A stretch of 64,000 nt of DNA from contig JADNYJ010000003.1 in NCBI GenBank assembly GCA_015501075.1, positions 744,001-808,000 on the forward strand, in the 5' to 3' direction. Numbering within the stretch: position 1 is the first letter of the stretch; each line of letters starts with the position of its first letter. Under the pieces are notes generated by a model that was not told where the DNA came from, searched no databases, and saw only the letters and a program-made list of their open reading frames with translations. This stretch comes from Gymnopilus junonius. Its lineage: Eukaryota; Basidiomycota; Agaricomycetes; Agaricales; Galerinaceae. Made by a program: the position numbers and the translations under genes. Shown one piece after another: positions 38,198 through 48,453 of this stretch.

Positions 38198-38420
38198 ACG
38201 GTTCAAATGAAAGTTGCTGCTGCTCTCCTTCTCGCTGCTGTTGCAGTCACTCCCGCTCTGGAGCAGGGTTACTTACGAGGCTTACGAGGACAACGCTGTT
38301 TTCGTGTGTGTTTTTTTTGTTACCTACCTGCCTTGAGCAAGTGACTCACTAATTATAATTTATATCTCTTCCATAGGCGTGAAGACCCTCGCCCGTGACT
38401 GCAACTAATGTAGGGTCCCT
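38198..38420 (+). pseudogene. Truncated copy of the secreted His-rich protein gene
   Basis: The intact gene starts with ATG GTT CAA ATG AAA. Here the same site reads ACG GTT CAA ATG AAA, so the first start is lost and only the internal ATG at 38207 remains. The signal peptide is preserved (MKVAAALLLAAVAVTPALEQ). The frame then shifts inside exon 1; another frame encodes YEAYEDNAVF, which fits the original. The intron position is conserved, and exon 2 begins REDP but soon meets stops, where the intact gene has REDLQDLADILARDYD. All His-rich repeats are absent. It could at most make a tiny secreted peptide. Confidence 0.7.
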
Positions 38421-38492
38421 CACTCAGCTTATATCCCTTGTGTATATGCCAATCCCGGTTGATTATCCAGCGCTGCACGCGATTATTATACC

Positions 38493-38704
38493 ATGTGTGT
38501 GACGAGCCCCGTCCTCCGAAGACTCTTCCCCCAGCGGCTCTGTTCCGACGGTTCTCATTATGCTAATAGTACTGCTAGTACTGCTTCCGGACCTGTAAGT
38601 AATGAAGGCGGTCCGACTCGCGAGGGCAGGAAGAGGGGGAAGATGAGGCTTAAGGGCTGTAAGAATAAGCCGAAGCCTCACCACAATAACCGTGACGATT
38701 GAGG
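38493..38704 (+). pseudogene. Possible relic of an AT-hook protein C-terminus
   Basis: The translation ends with Ser/Thr/Gly-rich sequence and then GRKRGKMRLKGCKNKPKPHH and a short acidic end before TGA. This matches the order and composition of the last exon of the gene at 36058 (KRPRGRPKGSKNKSKG, ending VDGD). The Arg-Gly-Arg-Pro core is changed, so the AT-hook would not work. It may be a partial duplicate of that exon, or chance similarity of basic sequence. Confidence 0.35.
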
Positions 38705-39902
38705 TATTTGTGTTATGCATGTGGTGTGCTAAGAGCGTGTTAAATGGGAACCCTGTTAGGTATAATTATTTCATTGAATTCACCGTCCAAAGCGTGACTA
38801 CTTTCGCCATGCAAATGTTCTGCCAGTTTTTCGATTGGGTAAATCGGTTTTGAACATTGCATAAACTTCAATATAGGCCTTCCGCCTTTTTCTGTAAGCA
38901 TTTTACAACGATAAACCACCATTGGTGTATCTCGAGAGTGTAAGGCTTCTCGTGCATTTATTTCCTGCCTTTAGTCCGACAAGCACATGAACCGATTCCG
39001 TTGTCACGACGAGGAGTACCCCTCCGTTCACGTTCGTCGGAAGGTCGTATATCTCAACGTTTAAATATTGAGACTGACGAGTTTGTACATAGTCCTGTGG
39101 AACAAAATCGAGCGTACATTAAATTTAGCAATTGCAGCCTTTGTCAGGAGGCTCAGGAGGTACTATATTCAACTGTAACGAATCATACGTAACTATAACG
39201 CACCCTGCAGACTGCAGTGTAGATTATTACTACATACATCGCTGCTAGGATCCTCCGTCACGTTTACTTAGGATGATATGATAAATCATCTTGCACAATT
39301 GTGCACGCTCCACCCGATTCCGAACAGAACGACGTTTTGTTAACGAAGTTCAAGCCGGTAACAATGTCCGCTGGTAGCGGCCTACACAAAACACAAGTCC
39401 TCCTGTGACAATGAACAGCTCTCTGCAGGCCCGCTCTCTGGCACTGCGTTTACAATTTACACTACTGGTCATTGCACACAAGGGCCGCTGAAATGCTAAG
39501 CTTGCTTGGCTGAAGCCAGGATGAATCTGCCGACCTGCAATGCTCCCGTGTCCGTTTGGCGTCCGCTGAAAGTGTTTCACCCCTTCATGGCTGTGCTACA
39601 CCAGTGCCAAGGCTCCCAGATGCCCGCATGGGGCGGTGGTAAGATTTCATAGGACGGCCTCCTCCAAGCGTCCTCTTCCTACCAAAATGTGTCTTTTGGC
39701 TTGGAAACCTTCCCAAAGGCGACGTCTATGGGTTCAAAAGCTGTTAATTGTTGGTCAAATTCCAGGCTGTGCTATGACAACTACGCTTTGCCCCTGTGTG
39801 CACCCTTCGCTTCCTTCATCAAATGCATGACAATTTATAACGTCAAAATCTTTTAGGAGATAGTGATCCGGCAAAAACCTAGTCCCACCCTGAAGCGCAG
39901 GG
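38705..39902. other. Intergenic region of about 1.2 kb
   Basis: No supported gene. Several frames of 60-76 residues lack motifs. The promoter of the intact secreted-protein gene occupies the end of the stretch. Confidence 0.45.
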
Positions 39903-39910
39903 TATATAAA
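39903..39910 (+). promoter_or_regulatory. TATA box of the His-rich secreted protein gene
   Basis: TATATAAA lies 143 bases before the start codon. The surrounding sequence is duplicated at 38061. A strong consensus TATA suggests a highly or conditionally expressed gene. Confidence 0.6.
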
Positions 39911-40052
39911 CCTCCCATCATGCTTTCGGGGTTTCTTCAGCTGGTCTCCCTCCTCCCACTACACCCAAAACTTAACTATTCAAGCGTTGATCGCTTCCAT
40001 CCATCACCTTTCTTACACTTTAACGACTAAATAAAATCACATCTTATTCATA

Positions 40053-41519
40053 ATGGTTCAAATGAAAGCTGCCGCTTCTCTCCTCATCGCTGCTGCTGCC
40101 GTCGCTCCCGCTCTGGCTCAGGGCTACTACGAAGATAGTGACCTTGTTTCGTATGTTTTTTTTTCTTCGCCTCCTTTGAAATTTAATCAAGACTTAACTA
40201 CAACTTTCTTTCCTCTTGTAGCCGTGAGGACTTGCAAGACCTCGCTGACATCCTTGCTCGTGACTATGATTACGGCTATGACATGTCAGTTTTTTTTGTT
40301 AGCAGCTCCTCGCCTCCTATGTAGACTAATTCCAATTAATTTTTTTAGCGAGGCCCGGGAATTTGATGACATGAATGACCTCGAGCTTCGTGAACTTTAC
40401 GAGCGTTCCCCCTTCCTCGGAGTCAACCATATTAAGAAATGGCTCGGTGGTCGCAAGAAATCCCAAGAAGTCACATCCCCCACCATGAAGGTCAATTCGG
40501 CCATGAGCATCACCACCACGAGGGCGCTCTCGGTGGTCACCACAGTTTCGAACATGAACATCAACATGGTTTCGAGCACCACGGTGGCGCCGGCTTCGAA
40601 CACCACCACGCTGGTTTCGCAGGTGCTTCCCCTGAGTACGTTTCATTACTATTTTCAAAGCCTTTTATTTACAGCTTTGCTATAGATCTGCTGCTGCTGC
40701 CCCTCCTGCCGAGGCGCCCCAGCAGTACCGCCGTTCTTTTGAGGACATGGACGAACTTTACGAGCGTTCTCCCTTCCTCGGAGCCAACCATATTAAGAAG
40801 TGGCTCGGTGGCCGCAAGAAGTCCCAAGAAGCTCACGTTCCCCACCACGAAGGTCAATTCGGCCATGAGCATCACCACCACGAGGGCGCTCTCGGTGGTC
40901 ACCACAGTTTCGAACACCAACACCAACACGGTTTCGAGCACCACGGTGCTGGCTTCGAACACCACCAACACAACTTTGGCGGTGCTTCTCCCGAGTATGT
41001 ATTTTCTCGGGGTCGCGTGTTGCATTCGGCTCGCTGATACTGTTTTCCAGAGCTGATGCTGCTCCTCCCGCTGATGCTCCCCTTCAGCCTCGTTCCTATG
41101 ACGACATGGAGGAGTTCGAGGCCCGTGACGTCGAGGCTGAGTACGACGACCTCCTCGCACGCTACTTCGATGATCTCTACGAGCGTGAGCTCGCTGCTGA
41201 GGATGAGTACACCGACATTGCTGCTCGCTCTTTCGACGAAGACGAATTCGCCGAGCTCGCCGCCCGCTCTCCTGAGCCCAACTTCATTGAATGGATCAAG
41301 AACCTGTTCCACCCCCACCACAAAGATGACAAGAAGGGCAAGAAGGACAACAAGAAGGGTGACAAGAAAGACGATAAGAAGGATGACAAGAAGGAAGATA
41401 AGAAGGATGACAAGGACACCAAGGATAGCAAGACCACCACTGACCCTAAGACAGAGAAGGATGACGCCAGTCCTGTTGACGCCCGTGAATTCGATGACTT
41501 CTGGTATGACCTCGACTAA
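40053..41519 (+). CDS. Secreted His-rich repeat protein with Lys/Asp-rich tail
   Basis: Not a family I know. The N-terminus (MVQMKAAASLLIAAAAVAPA) is a clear signal peptide ending near LAQG. After two introns (gt at about 40152 and 40286) come EAREFDDMNDLELRELYERS and a module, PFLGxNHIKKWLGGRKKSQE, followed by a His-rich stretch with GHEHHHHEGALGGHHSFEH. The module repeats after the intron ending near 40686, introduced by YRRSFEDMDELYERSPFLG. A third, diverged module (SPEPNFIEWIKNLFHPHHK) leads into a long KDDKK-type tail ending REFDDFWYDLD. The His-rich stretch suggests metal binding, and dibasic sites suggest proteolytic processing; both are inference. The first repeat has lost one base near 40470 (GTCAC versus GCTCAC in repeat 2). 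Confidence 0.75.
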
Positions 41520-41880
41520 AGGAATACCATGCGAGATAGGATTGTGCTTAACTAGTTATATTATGTACTGGCTGGTTCTGCAATATGATGGGATATTTGG
41601 GTATCTAAAACGGCATTTTAAGGATTGAATATTGAAAACCGATTTCCGTTGTCGAAAACTTGACCAGCAGTTCTCTAATTGAACGATCTGCGATTCGCAG
41701 ATACTACTGCAGACGATTTTCTTGCAATAGGCTATTACGCATGCCCGCTGACAGATGTTTTGGTTGCGTCCAGCAGGATATATTGTCCACAAAGTAAGTG
41801 CATTCTCGGATCTACTCCATACTTCTGAAAGTCATGGTACATATTGGTTCCTTTACGATATCTAAACCCGCATTATTCAT
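41520..41880. other. Convergent intergenic gap
   Basis: About 360 bases between the stop of the His-rich gene and the stop of the cutinase gene; no other feature seen. Confidence 0.4.
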
Positions 41881-42600
41881 TCAGAAAATTGTCGACATAA
41901 CAAAGCTCGCGGCAGCTGGAGCATCCTGTGAATATGGTCAGAGAAAGAGATCAGTGACATCAGTCAACAATTTCATGATATGTGGCTTACAGCGCCATAA
42001 CTTAAATGAGGAGGAAGGACGAGGTCGCCATGTGCACAGATGTCGTCGCCTTCGGCGCAAAAGGTCTTCTCGACAGAATTGAGGTTACCTGGAAAGGGTT
42101 CGCCATTGTCGGGATCGCCAAAGATGACAATCGCGTTGACGCGTTGCTGGACGGCGGACGACAGCTGCGGGACGGCGAGATGGACTAGCTGACCGCCTTG
42201 ACTATTAGTCGAAGAAATATAAGGATCAGTATTATTGATTTCTAAAGATGATAAACCAGCCGGTTCACCTATAACCTGACATGACGATCTTTGTATCTGG
42301 GCATGAGTTGGCGGTGGAAATGACATCCTGAGCCATGTTTGCTGCACCCTGTGGGTCGCCACCCTCCAGGAAACCGGCTATCGTCGCAGCATAGTCGACG
42401 CCTTGGAAACTTAGTGTCTTCGAGCCCATGGTTGACTGCAGTGCGAGCTCGAAAGGTGGTCCGACGATGGTGCCGATTGGGGGAAGCTCAGTAGTTCCAC
42501 GAGCAAAAATTACGGTGACATCTGCGCATGACTGTCGAGCAGTCGGGGCAGCGAAGGCGGAGATGGTGGCAAGGACAAGGGTGAGGGCAGCTCCGAACAT
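41881..42600 (-). CDS. Cutinase (carbohydrate esterase family 5 type)
   Basis: A secreted serine esterase that hydrolyses cutin or similar polyesters. The chosen start at 42600 (MFGAALTLVLATISAFAAPT) gives a normal signal peptide; a frame-open ATG at 42630 would add ten residues. The mature part starts near RQSCADVTVIFARGTTE, the typical cutinase opening with Cys and FARGT. The nucleophile motif GYSQGG is created by an intron: TAT AG joins T CAA GGC across about 42208-42272. The Asp/His part of the triad lies in FCAEGDDICAHGDLVLPPHL, followed by SYGADAPAAASFVMSTIF and TGA at 41881 after a second intron (about 41923-41992). All catalytic residues and the usual cysteines appear present, and the length is normal. 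Confidence 0.9.
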
Positions 42601-44012
42601 CTTTACTGAAGCGTCGCGAGTTGACCTCAATGGGTCCTAGGGCTGGCAACTGGATGCATTTTATATGGGGATGAGCCATCCCAGAATGTGAAGCTGAAGT
42701 GTTCACCCGGCAGGCTTAGCGGTTTATGACCAGGCCATATTGTCACGAAGTGATGAGGTTGCACTTCTGGTGTGGGAGACAACGGTCGTCTATAATTACT
42801 GGAAATTGTACCCGTGAAGCAGAATGCGTTCATACCGAGTGATTGGCGGTCAGGCGCCAATGTGCACTCGTTTATTTAGAGAATCTGGGGAAAAGAAGGA
42901 AGGAAAGGTATGGAGTAAAAATAATGGTCGTCCTGCGGGAAGAAGGAAACGATGGGCACGATGTCCTGCTGATTCGCCACAAGACTGGGGGTCGGCAGTG
43001 ATGGTTACCGGTTCAATTCAGTCGAAATAATCAACAGACACTTACAGAATTCTTTACAATTCATTGAGACGGCACCCTACGGCACCCCGACAAAAACAAG
43101 TTCCACTACCTATGAGCTGAGCTTCTTCCAAAAACACGAGATTGAATATTGAACTTTGGAGAGACGAGGGGAATCCAATATTTCAATATTGACCAATGCA
43201 TAATAGTTGTATCAAAAAAGAATAAGGATTGGTAGGGAGAGGGTAGAAGTTCAACCCCACGACGATTTCAAAATGTTGAAAGGGTTAAAGCGCAGGCGGG
43301 TTAGATGATGATGGAAGGAAGCTGAGAGGTGGGTCCTATTTTTATCTTGATGTCTTCGGCACAGGAATAGGCCATCAGAGCGAGAATTGATTGAATCTGT
43401 GATGTGACGCGTGCGGCTTGTCAGCTACTCTCACTAGATCCTCTTCAGTCCTCTTCGCTTTAGAATGAACATGAGGACATCATGCATATGCATTATGGTG
43501 CATTTAGAGGGACGCCGCCATGATTTGGATACCCAAGTGGTGTGGCTTAGCGATTGCGTTACCTCCAGATCTGATCCCGAATTGTCGCCATTCCTCAATA
43601 CTTTTACAGTGTCCGACTACTCCATTTTCTTCAACTTGCATGCACAATTAAATCAAATGGCAAACTAGTGTATGCGAAGTAAATGTGATATTGAAACGCC
43701 TCGCGAAGTCCCGAAGTTCGAGCCTAAATCGGAAGGACGTTATGCCTTTACTAACCCCAACACGGAATAATCACAGAGAACTGTACAGGGTCCTTCCTTG
43801 GCCTTTGAAAGTCTGGGACAACAAAATGACCCATCATTCCGTCACTTAGCTTTCTTCTCAATGCCACCTCTGACTGCTATGTGAATTGGCTTGACTTCTA
43901 CCTTGAAGCCGCTTACTCAAAAATAGGATCGTCGACGGGTGCTTGTAAGCGGTCTATCGTTATATGACCAACAATGATATCGATTTACGTGTCAAGGCAG
44001 GAAGCGTTAGAG
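42601..44012. other. Intergenic region of about 1.4 kb
   Basis: Cutinase promoter side and upstream region of the second DUF6533 gene. No supported gene. Frames of 60-68 residues lack motifs. Confidence 0.45.
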
Positions 44013-45793
44013 ATGAACGGACCGTCTGCAGAGTTAGACCAAGACTCAGTAAAATACCTGTTTGCGGACCGAGGGTTTGCAATGATAGCTCGTGAGTCGA
44101 CCTCAGGGCGTTCTTCGAAACTACTTTAACCTTCAACAATTTAAGTCGCAGCAGCCACAGGTGTCCTTTATGATCACAGTACGTTCTTGCTGAAACCTCC
44201 TTCCCTGATCTAATCATATTCCGCTTCAAGTCTCCACTTTTGATGATGAGGTCGGGCATTTCACAGCGGATGGATTTAAAATTCGAAAACTTATGTGAAT
44301 TTCCCATGTCAGGTTGAACTCGTATGGGTAAGATGGCCTCATCGTTAAATCTCATGCGCTGGACTATTTCCTTCCCAGCAACGGCCAAAGTGGACTCTTG
44401 TCCAGCTCCTCTTCTTAGTGGTACGTTTTCCTGCCTCTGGGTTGCAAACTCAAACTCAGAAATTGACGACTACTTTCAGAACCGTTACGTGGGGGATGTT
44501 ATGCAAGTGTACGTCCCCTTTACAACCACTCAGTTTCTCAAGCCACCACTCATGGGATCTTCAACAGCTTTGGTGCTATTGGTACATATGTCTCTCTTTT
44601 TTCTGTGAGTTCATAATAACATTCATCAGTTTATATCACACATATTCAGAAGCACACTCATGCTGTGAGTAGATGAAGTCCTTGTTTCACTCGCATTTCT
44701 GTTCCTCATCTTGATCGTAGGGGTAAAATATTCGAGTCGTAATCCTCCCTCATTTTCTTGCTAACATCCCCGCGTAATCAATCCAGCTGTACGTACATTT
44801 GCCATCTCACTCGATAAAGCTCACTCGTGTCCAGGCAATGTTCTAAATAAGTTGGTCGGATATCTTGTTATGGTCGTCTTAGCGTCTATGCAAGGTGACC
44901 ACATCAGCTCTGAAACTTGACAGGATTGAAGTTTACGGCAGTCTTTCCAACTACAGGTATAATGATATATCGGGTGTCCAGTATGTACAGTCATAACCGC
45001 AAGGTTATCTATTTCCTCGGCGCGGCCCTTTTAGTCGAAATCGCTTCCGTATTTTTCGTCCAGTTCTATGCTTATGCCTTTAACGCTCGTAAGGAGCCTT
45101 CTTTCATCCTGGATTAAATTCAATCTAACTAGGTATATTCCAGCCGTTCCGGATCCCGCTCCTGGCGTTCATTTGTGTTCCCAGAATACTTGGCCCAATT
45201 TCATGTGGGCCGCTTGGATCCCCATATTCTTTTTTGAATTCTGCATTTTTACCCTTTCTGTGTCGCTTGCCGTCAAATACTACAAATCCAGTCGCACTTT
45301 GTGCGCTGCACGACAAGCAAGCTCAATAGTACCTTGGGAGAATTCCGATTCTTTGGTTTATATCCTCCTAAGGGATAGCATTACATTTCCATTCATGTGC
45401 GTGTCTGCTTGATGCGATTAATGGATTGCTTTGACTTACTACCCTTTCTGCTTTTATAGACTCACATTATTGTGCTTAATTAACTTTTTCATATGGATAT
45501 TCATGGATGTAAGTAATCCTATCTCCACATCCTTCTCATCGCTGGATCTCAGATGTTGGCCTTTGATTACTCAGTACCTGGCGGTTGAGATATCTTTCAC
45601 TGCTACATCCTTCGTACCTTGCATCGTCGGCTCTCGGCTCATCATCAATCTCCGCGAGACATATTATCGACCTTTCAATGAGGAATGCTACTACGGGATG
45701 GAACAAGCCCAGAGCCAGACATTGGAAAGTTTGAACTTCCGACGGAGGACATCAGTAAATTGTGGAAAGTGCGATGAGCCATCACGAGCCTAA
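44013..45793 (+). CDS. DUF6533-type multi-pass membrane protein (copy 2)
   Basis: A paralogue of the gene at 11773. The start MNGPSAELDQDSVKYLFADR matches MELATPDTVKWLLADR of copy 1. Spliced blocks, each matching copy 1, are LAAATGVLYDH, ISTFDDE, VELVW, QRPKWTLVQLLFL, NRYVGDVMQ, LVMVVLASMQGIMIYRVSSM, VPDPAPGVHLC, SLAVKYYKSSR, RDSITFPFM, NFFIWIFMD and IVGSRLIINLRETYYRPF. The C-terminus is longer than in copy 1 (RRRTSVNCGKCDEPSRA). At least eleven short introns occur at the same places as in copy 1 wherever I could compare them. Exons between about 44520 and 44830 are uncertain. A multi-pass membrane protein of unknown role. Confidence 0.75.
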
Positions 45794-45798
45794 GTAAT

Positions 45799-45880
45799 CC
45801 GGTGTGAGTGACTGCGCGTGGTGTGATCCGGTCACACCCCCATATTTGGCTCGCACTGCCTTATGAGCGCACCCCGATTT
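45799..45880. repeat. Candidate left terminal inverted repeat with hairpin
   Basis: Contains a perfect 7-bp stem, GGTGTGA / TCACACC at 45820-45838 with a 5-base loop, and the ATATTTGGCTC block that has an inverted partner near 53030. Similarity to the right end is partial (about 14 of 20 positions over the GGCTC...TGAG block). Confidence 0.4.
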
Positions 45881-46181
45881 GGCGAGCCAGATATGAGCTT
45901 GTTATCCGGCGGTTTCGAAATCACCAGTTAAGTACAATCTCACATGGGAACCATGATTTCAGTACCGACGTATAGTAGTCTCATGATGTCCATATCACCC
46001 TGGTATATAATTCATGAGAACTAGGTCGTGCTGATATCAATCTCACAACTTCAAAGCAGGTTGATCTACATCCTACAACACCTTGCAGCAGTACATGAGA
46101 CATGTTCAAATGAAGCAAAGAAAAAGATATATTTGAGGTACGACAAGGCAAGAAGTAGTATTACTCGACCCCCATTTCCAA

Positions 46182-48119
46182 CTAAACTTGACCAGGATCA
46201 CTTCGGGTACGCTCAACATCACCTCGGGCACGCTCTGCCTCCATCCGAGCACGTTCAGCCTCTGCAAAGGCACGCTCCACCTCATTGAGTGCTTGCTCTG
46301 CCTCGGCGCGGGCATGATCAGCCTCCTCTTGAACACGCCTTGCGCGGGACTCTTGAAGCCTCTGCTCCGATGACAGTGCAGCAGCACAGGTCAAGTCAAT
46401 GGATGTATCTGACGTAGGGGGGAATATTTGACTTGAAAACAGTATCAGAACAGTGATAAAATGGCGAAAGAATGACCAAGCATACCTATTCCACCATTGC
46501 AGAAGGTCATTTACCTTATCCCTTGTGATTTGGTCTTTAATGACCTCGAAGAAGTCGACAACGAAGTTATAGAAAGAAGGGTAGTGGAATCCAGCGTGCT
46601 TGGCCTTCCAGTCCCTAGATGTGTTGAGGGCGAAAAGCAGCTAAGGGGATCAATCAGCAACAGACACCTAGATAAGTAGCATGGGTTGAATACATACCTG
46701 TGTAGCTGCGTAGGCGATAGAGCGCGGGGTGACTTGTCCAGCAAGGTGCAGGAGTGATGCAACATCTCGTCGCCTCGTCTTAGGCTCCGAGACAAAGTTC
46801 ACGTCCGCGGCAGATGACGGTGCCGTGAATATGTTACGGTATGTCTATTGGGTCTTGGTTAGTAGATGGATAGGGGATAACATAGGACAAGGAAAACTCA
46901 CGAGAATTAAGAGCGGCCCCTTCAAATACCCGACCTCAGGGTGATCATCGTCACCTTCTTCGTCCTCGTACAGACAGCGCAAAAAGAAGCTGGAAGCCAT
47001 ACTATAGCCACTCTCTGCAGCGCGTAGTTTGGCACGAACACTACAAAACATATTAGAATATTTCTTGAACTTACATTGTAAAATGTACTTAAGATCATCC
47101 CAATTGTAATCGATTGGGCAGAGTAGACGCCCAGTGTAATCGTTCTTGACACCTCGTCCTGTTTTGTCGGTAAGATGAAGCGGGAAAGGTGGAGAATAAG
47201 ATTGGTTGATCCAGTTTGCGACCGCAATCTTCAACTTGGTTGTGTCATCACTTCTTGCATCGTTGGCTCCTCGTTTCAACTAAGGGGGTGCTTGAGTGGG
47301 GGCAAGGAGATGACAGGTCACTATTGTACTCACCGGACTCAAGAAATAGATGGAATTAGTCAAGTGAACCTTGATACTGAAATCGGGGACGAGTTTGTCA
47401 ATGAGGCGAAGAGCGGTGAAACACCGTCTGCGACTGTCACAAAAGTCACATCAAAGTTCAACGATGAGATAAGACAACTTGAGCTTGAACTCCCACTTAC
47501 TCTTTGCGTTCTGCCTCAATCTGCTCAGCTGTCAAGCCCATGAAGTCTTCGTTGTCCATCGCTTCTATCTCTCGTGGTGACAGGGCATCAAGGGCCGCAT
47601 GCTTAGATGCCTTTTCTATCAAGACATCGAACTCATGAAAGAGATCAGCAAGCCTGCGGATTCCGCGTCCAGGCTGAGTGGCAGAGGCCGGTTTTTCGTC
47701 CTTAGACCTGTAGGTTTTGCATGAATACCATTTCAGTATGAGAGACCTAACATACCTTTTCTTTTTGGGTTGCTGGGCAGGTTCATCTTCATCATCGTCA
47801 TCTACAAATGAAGATCTCCTTCGAACTCCCAACTGCGAATAGTCTTCTCTGCTCGGCGAGGAACTTCTGCCTGGAGGCGGTGAGCTCCTAGGCAGGGATG
47901 AGTACCTACGGGAAGGCGAGGAATCTCTAGAAGGTTGCAAAGAACGAGAGGGGCTCCGTGTAGGCGAGGATGTCCGAGACATGCGAGACGAACGTCGGGA
48001 AAGAGAGAGGACCGACGAGGAGAGGATCGTCGAGGCGGAGATGTTGGACGTGAGGTGCGAGATGAGTGAGAAGGACTTCGCCGACTCGCCGGTGATCGAT
48101 CTCGCTCAGAGCGAGGCAT
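46182..48119 (-). CDS. DUF6698-like protein inside the transposon
   Basis: A member of an agaricomycete family that I recognise by pattern as DUF6698; function unknown. The N-terminus is Arg/Ser-rich (MPRSERDRSPASRRSPSHSS, then MSRTSSPTRSPSRS), like an SR-type low-complexity region. It is followed by DDDDEDEP and KKKR, a possible nuclear signal. The domain reads LADLFHEFDVLIEKAS, ANDARSDDTTKLKIAVANWI, KTGRGVKNDYTGRLLCPIDY, GYLKGPLLIL, YRNIFTAPSSAADV, GQVTPRAIAYAATQLLFALN and VNDLLQWWN-SQIFP. The C-terminus is a strong Glu/Ala/Arg coiled coil ending SDPGQV. About seven exons. One base is missing near 47997 (CCC on the coding strand) between the two N-terminal frames. Its position, divergent from the transposase with 334 bases between starts, suggests it belongs to the element. 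Confidence 0.6.
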
Positions 48120-48453
48120 GTTCAGAGGGAGGGAGGGAAAGAAAGAGAAGGACTTGTCGTCAAATGCTGCACTTTTATAGCTGCAGGTAAAGATTTACCC
48201 GCCAATTTGATTTTCTATGCCGGAGCTTACCCATTGCCAGGTACGTTGGCTGATCATCGTATGGCTCACCGGCGTTATCTATTGCAAATACCCTGTTTTC
48301 AATTCCGAAATTAATCTGTTCTTCCACTGTTACTGCCGCCATCCTTTGGGCTCCAGCGACCGTGGTTCACTGTGACTTCGAGTGTGAAAGCGGACAATGC
48401 GCTTGAGTCGAGTCCTTTTCACCTTTTCATGTCTACTTGCATTGGTGTTTGGG

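Noticed and set aside
41177..41440. Leu/Ser-rich minus-strand frame
   Set aside because: Complement of the KDDKK repeats of the secreted protein.
47175..47543. 122-residue plus-strand frame inside the DUF6698-like gene
   Set aside because: The minus-strand exons here splice to a recognised domain. The plus frame is a shadow.
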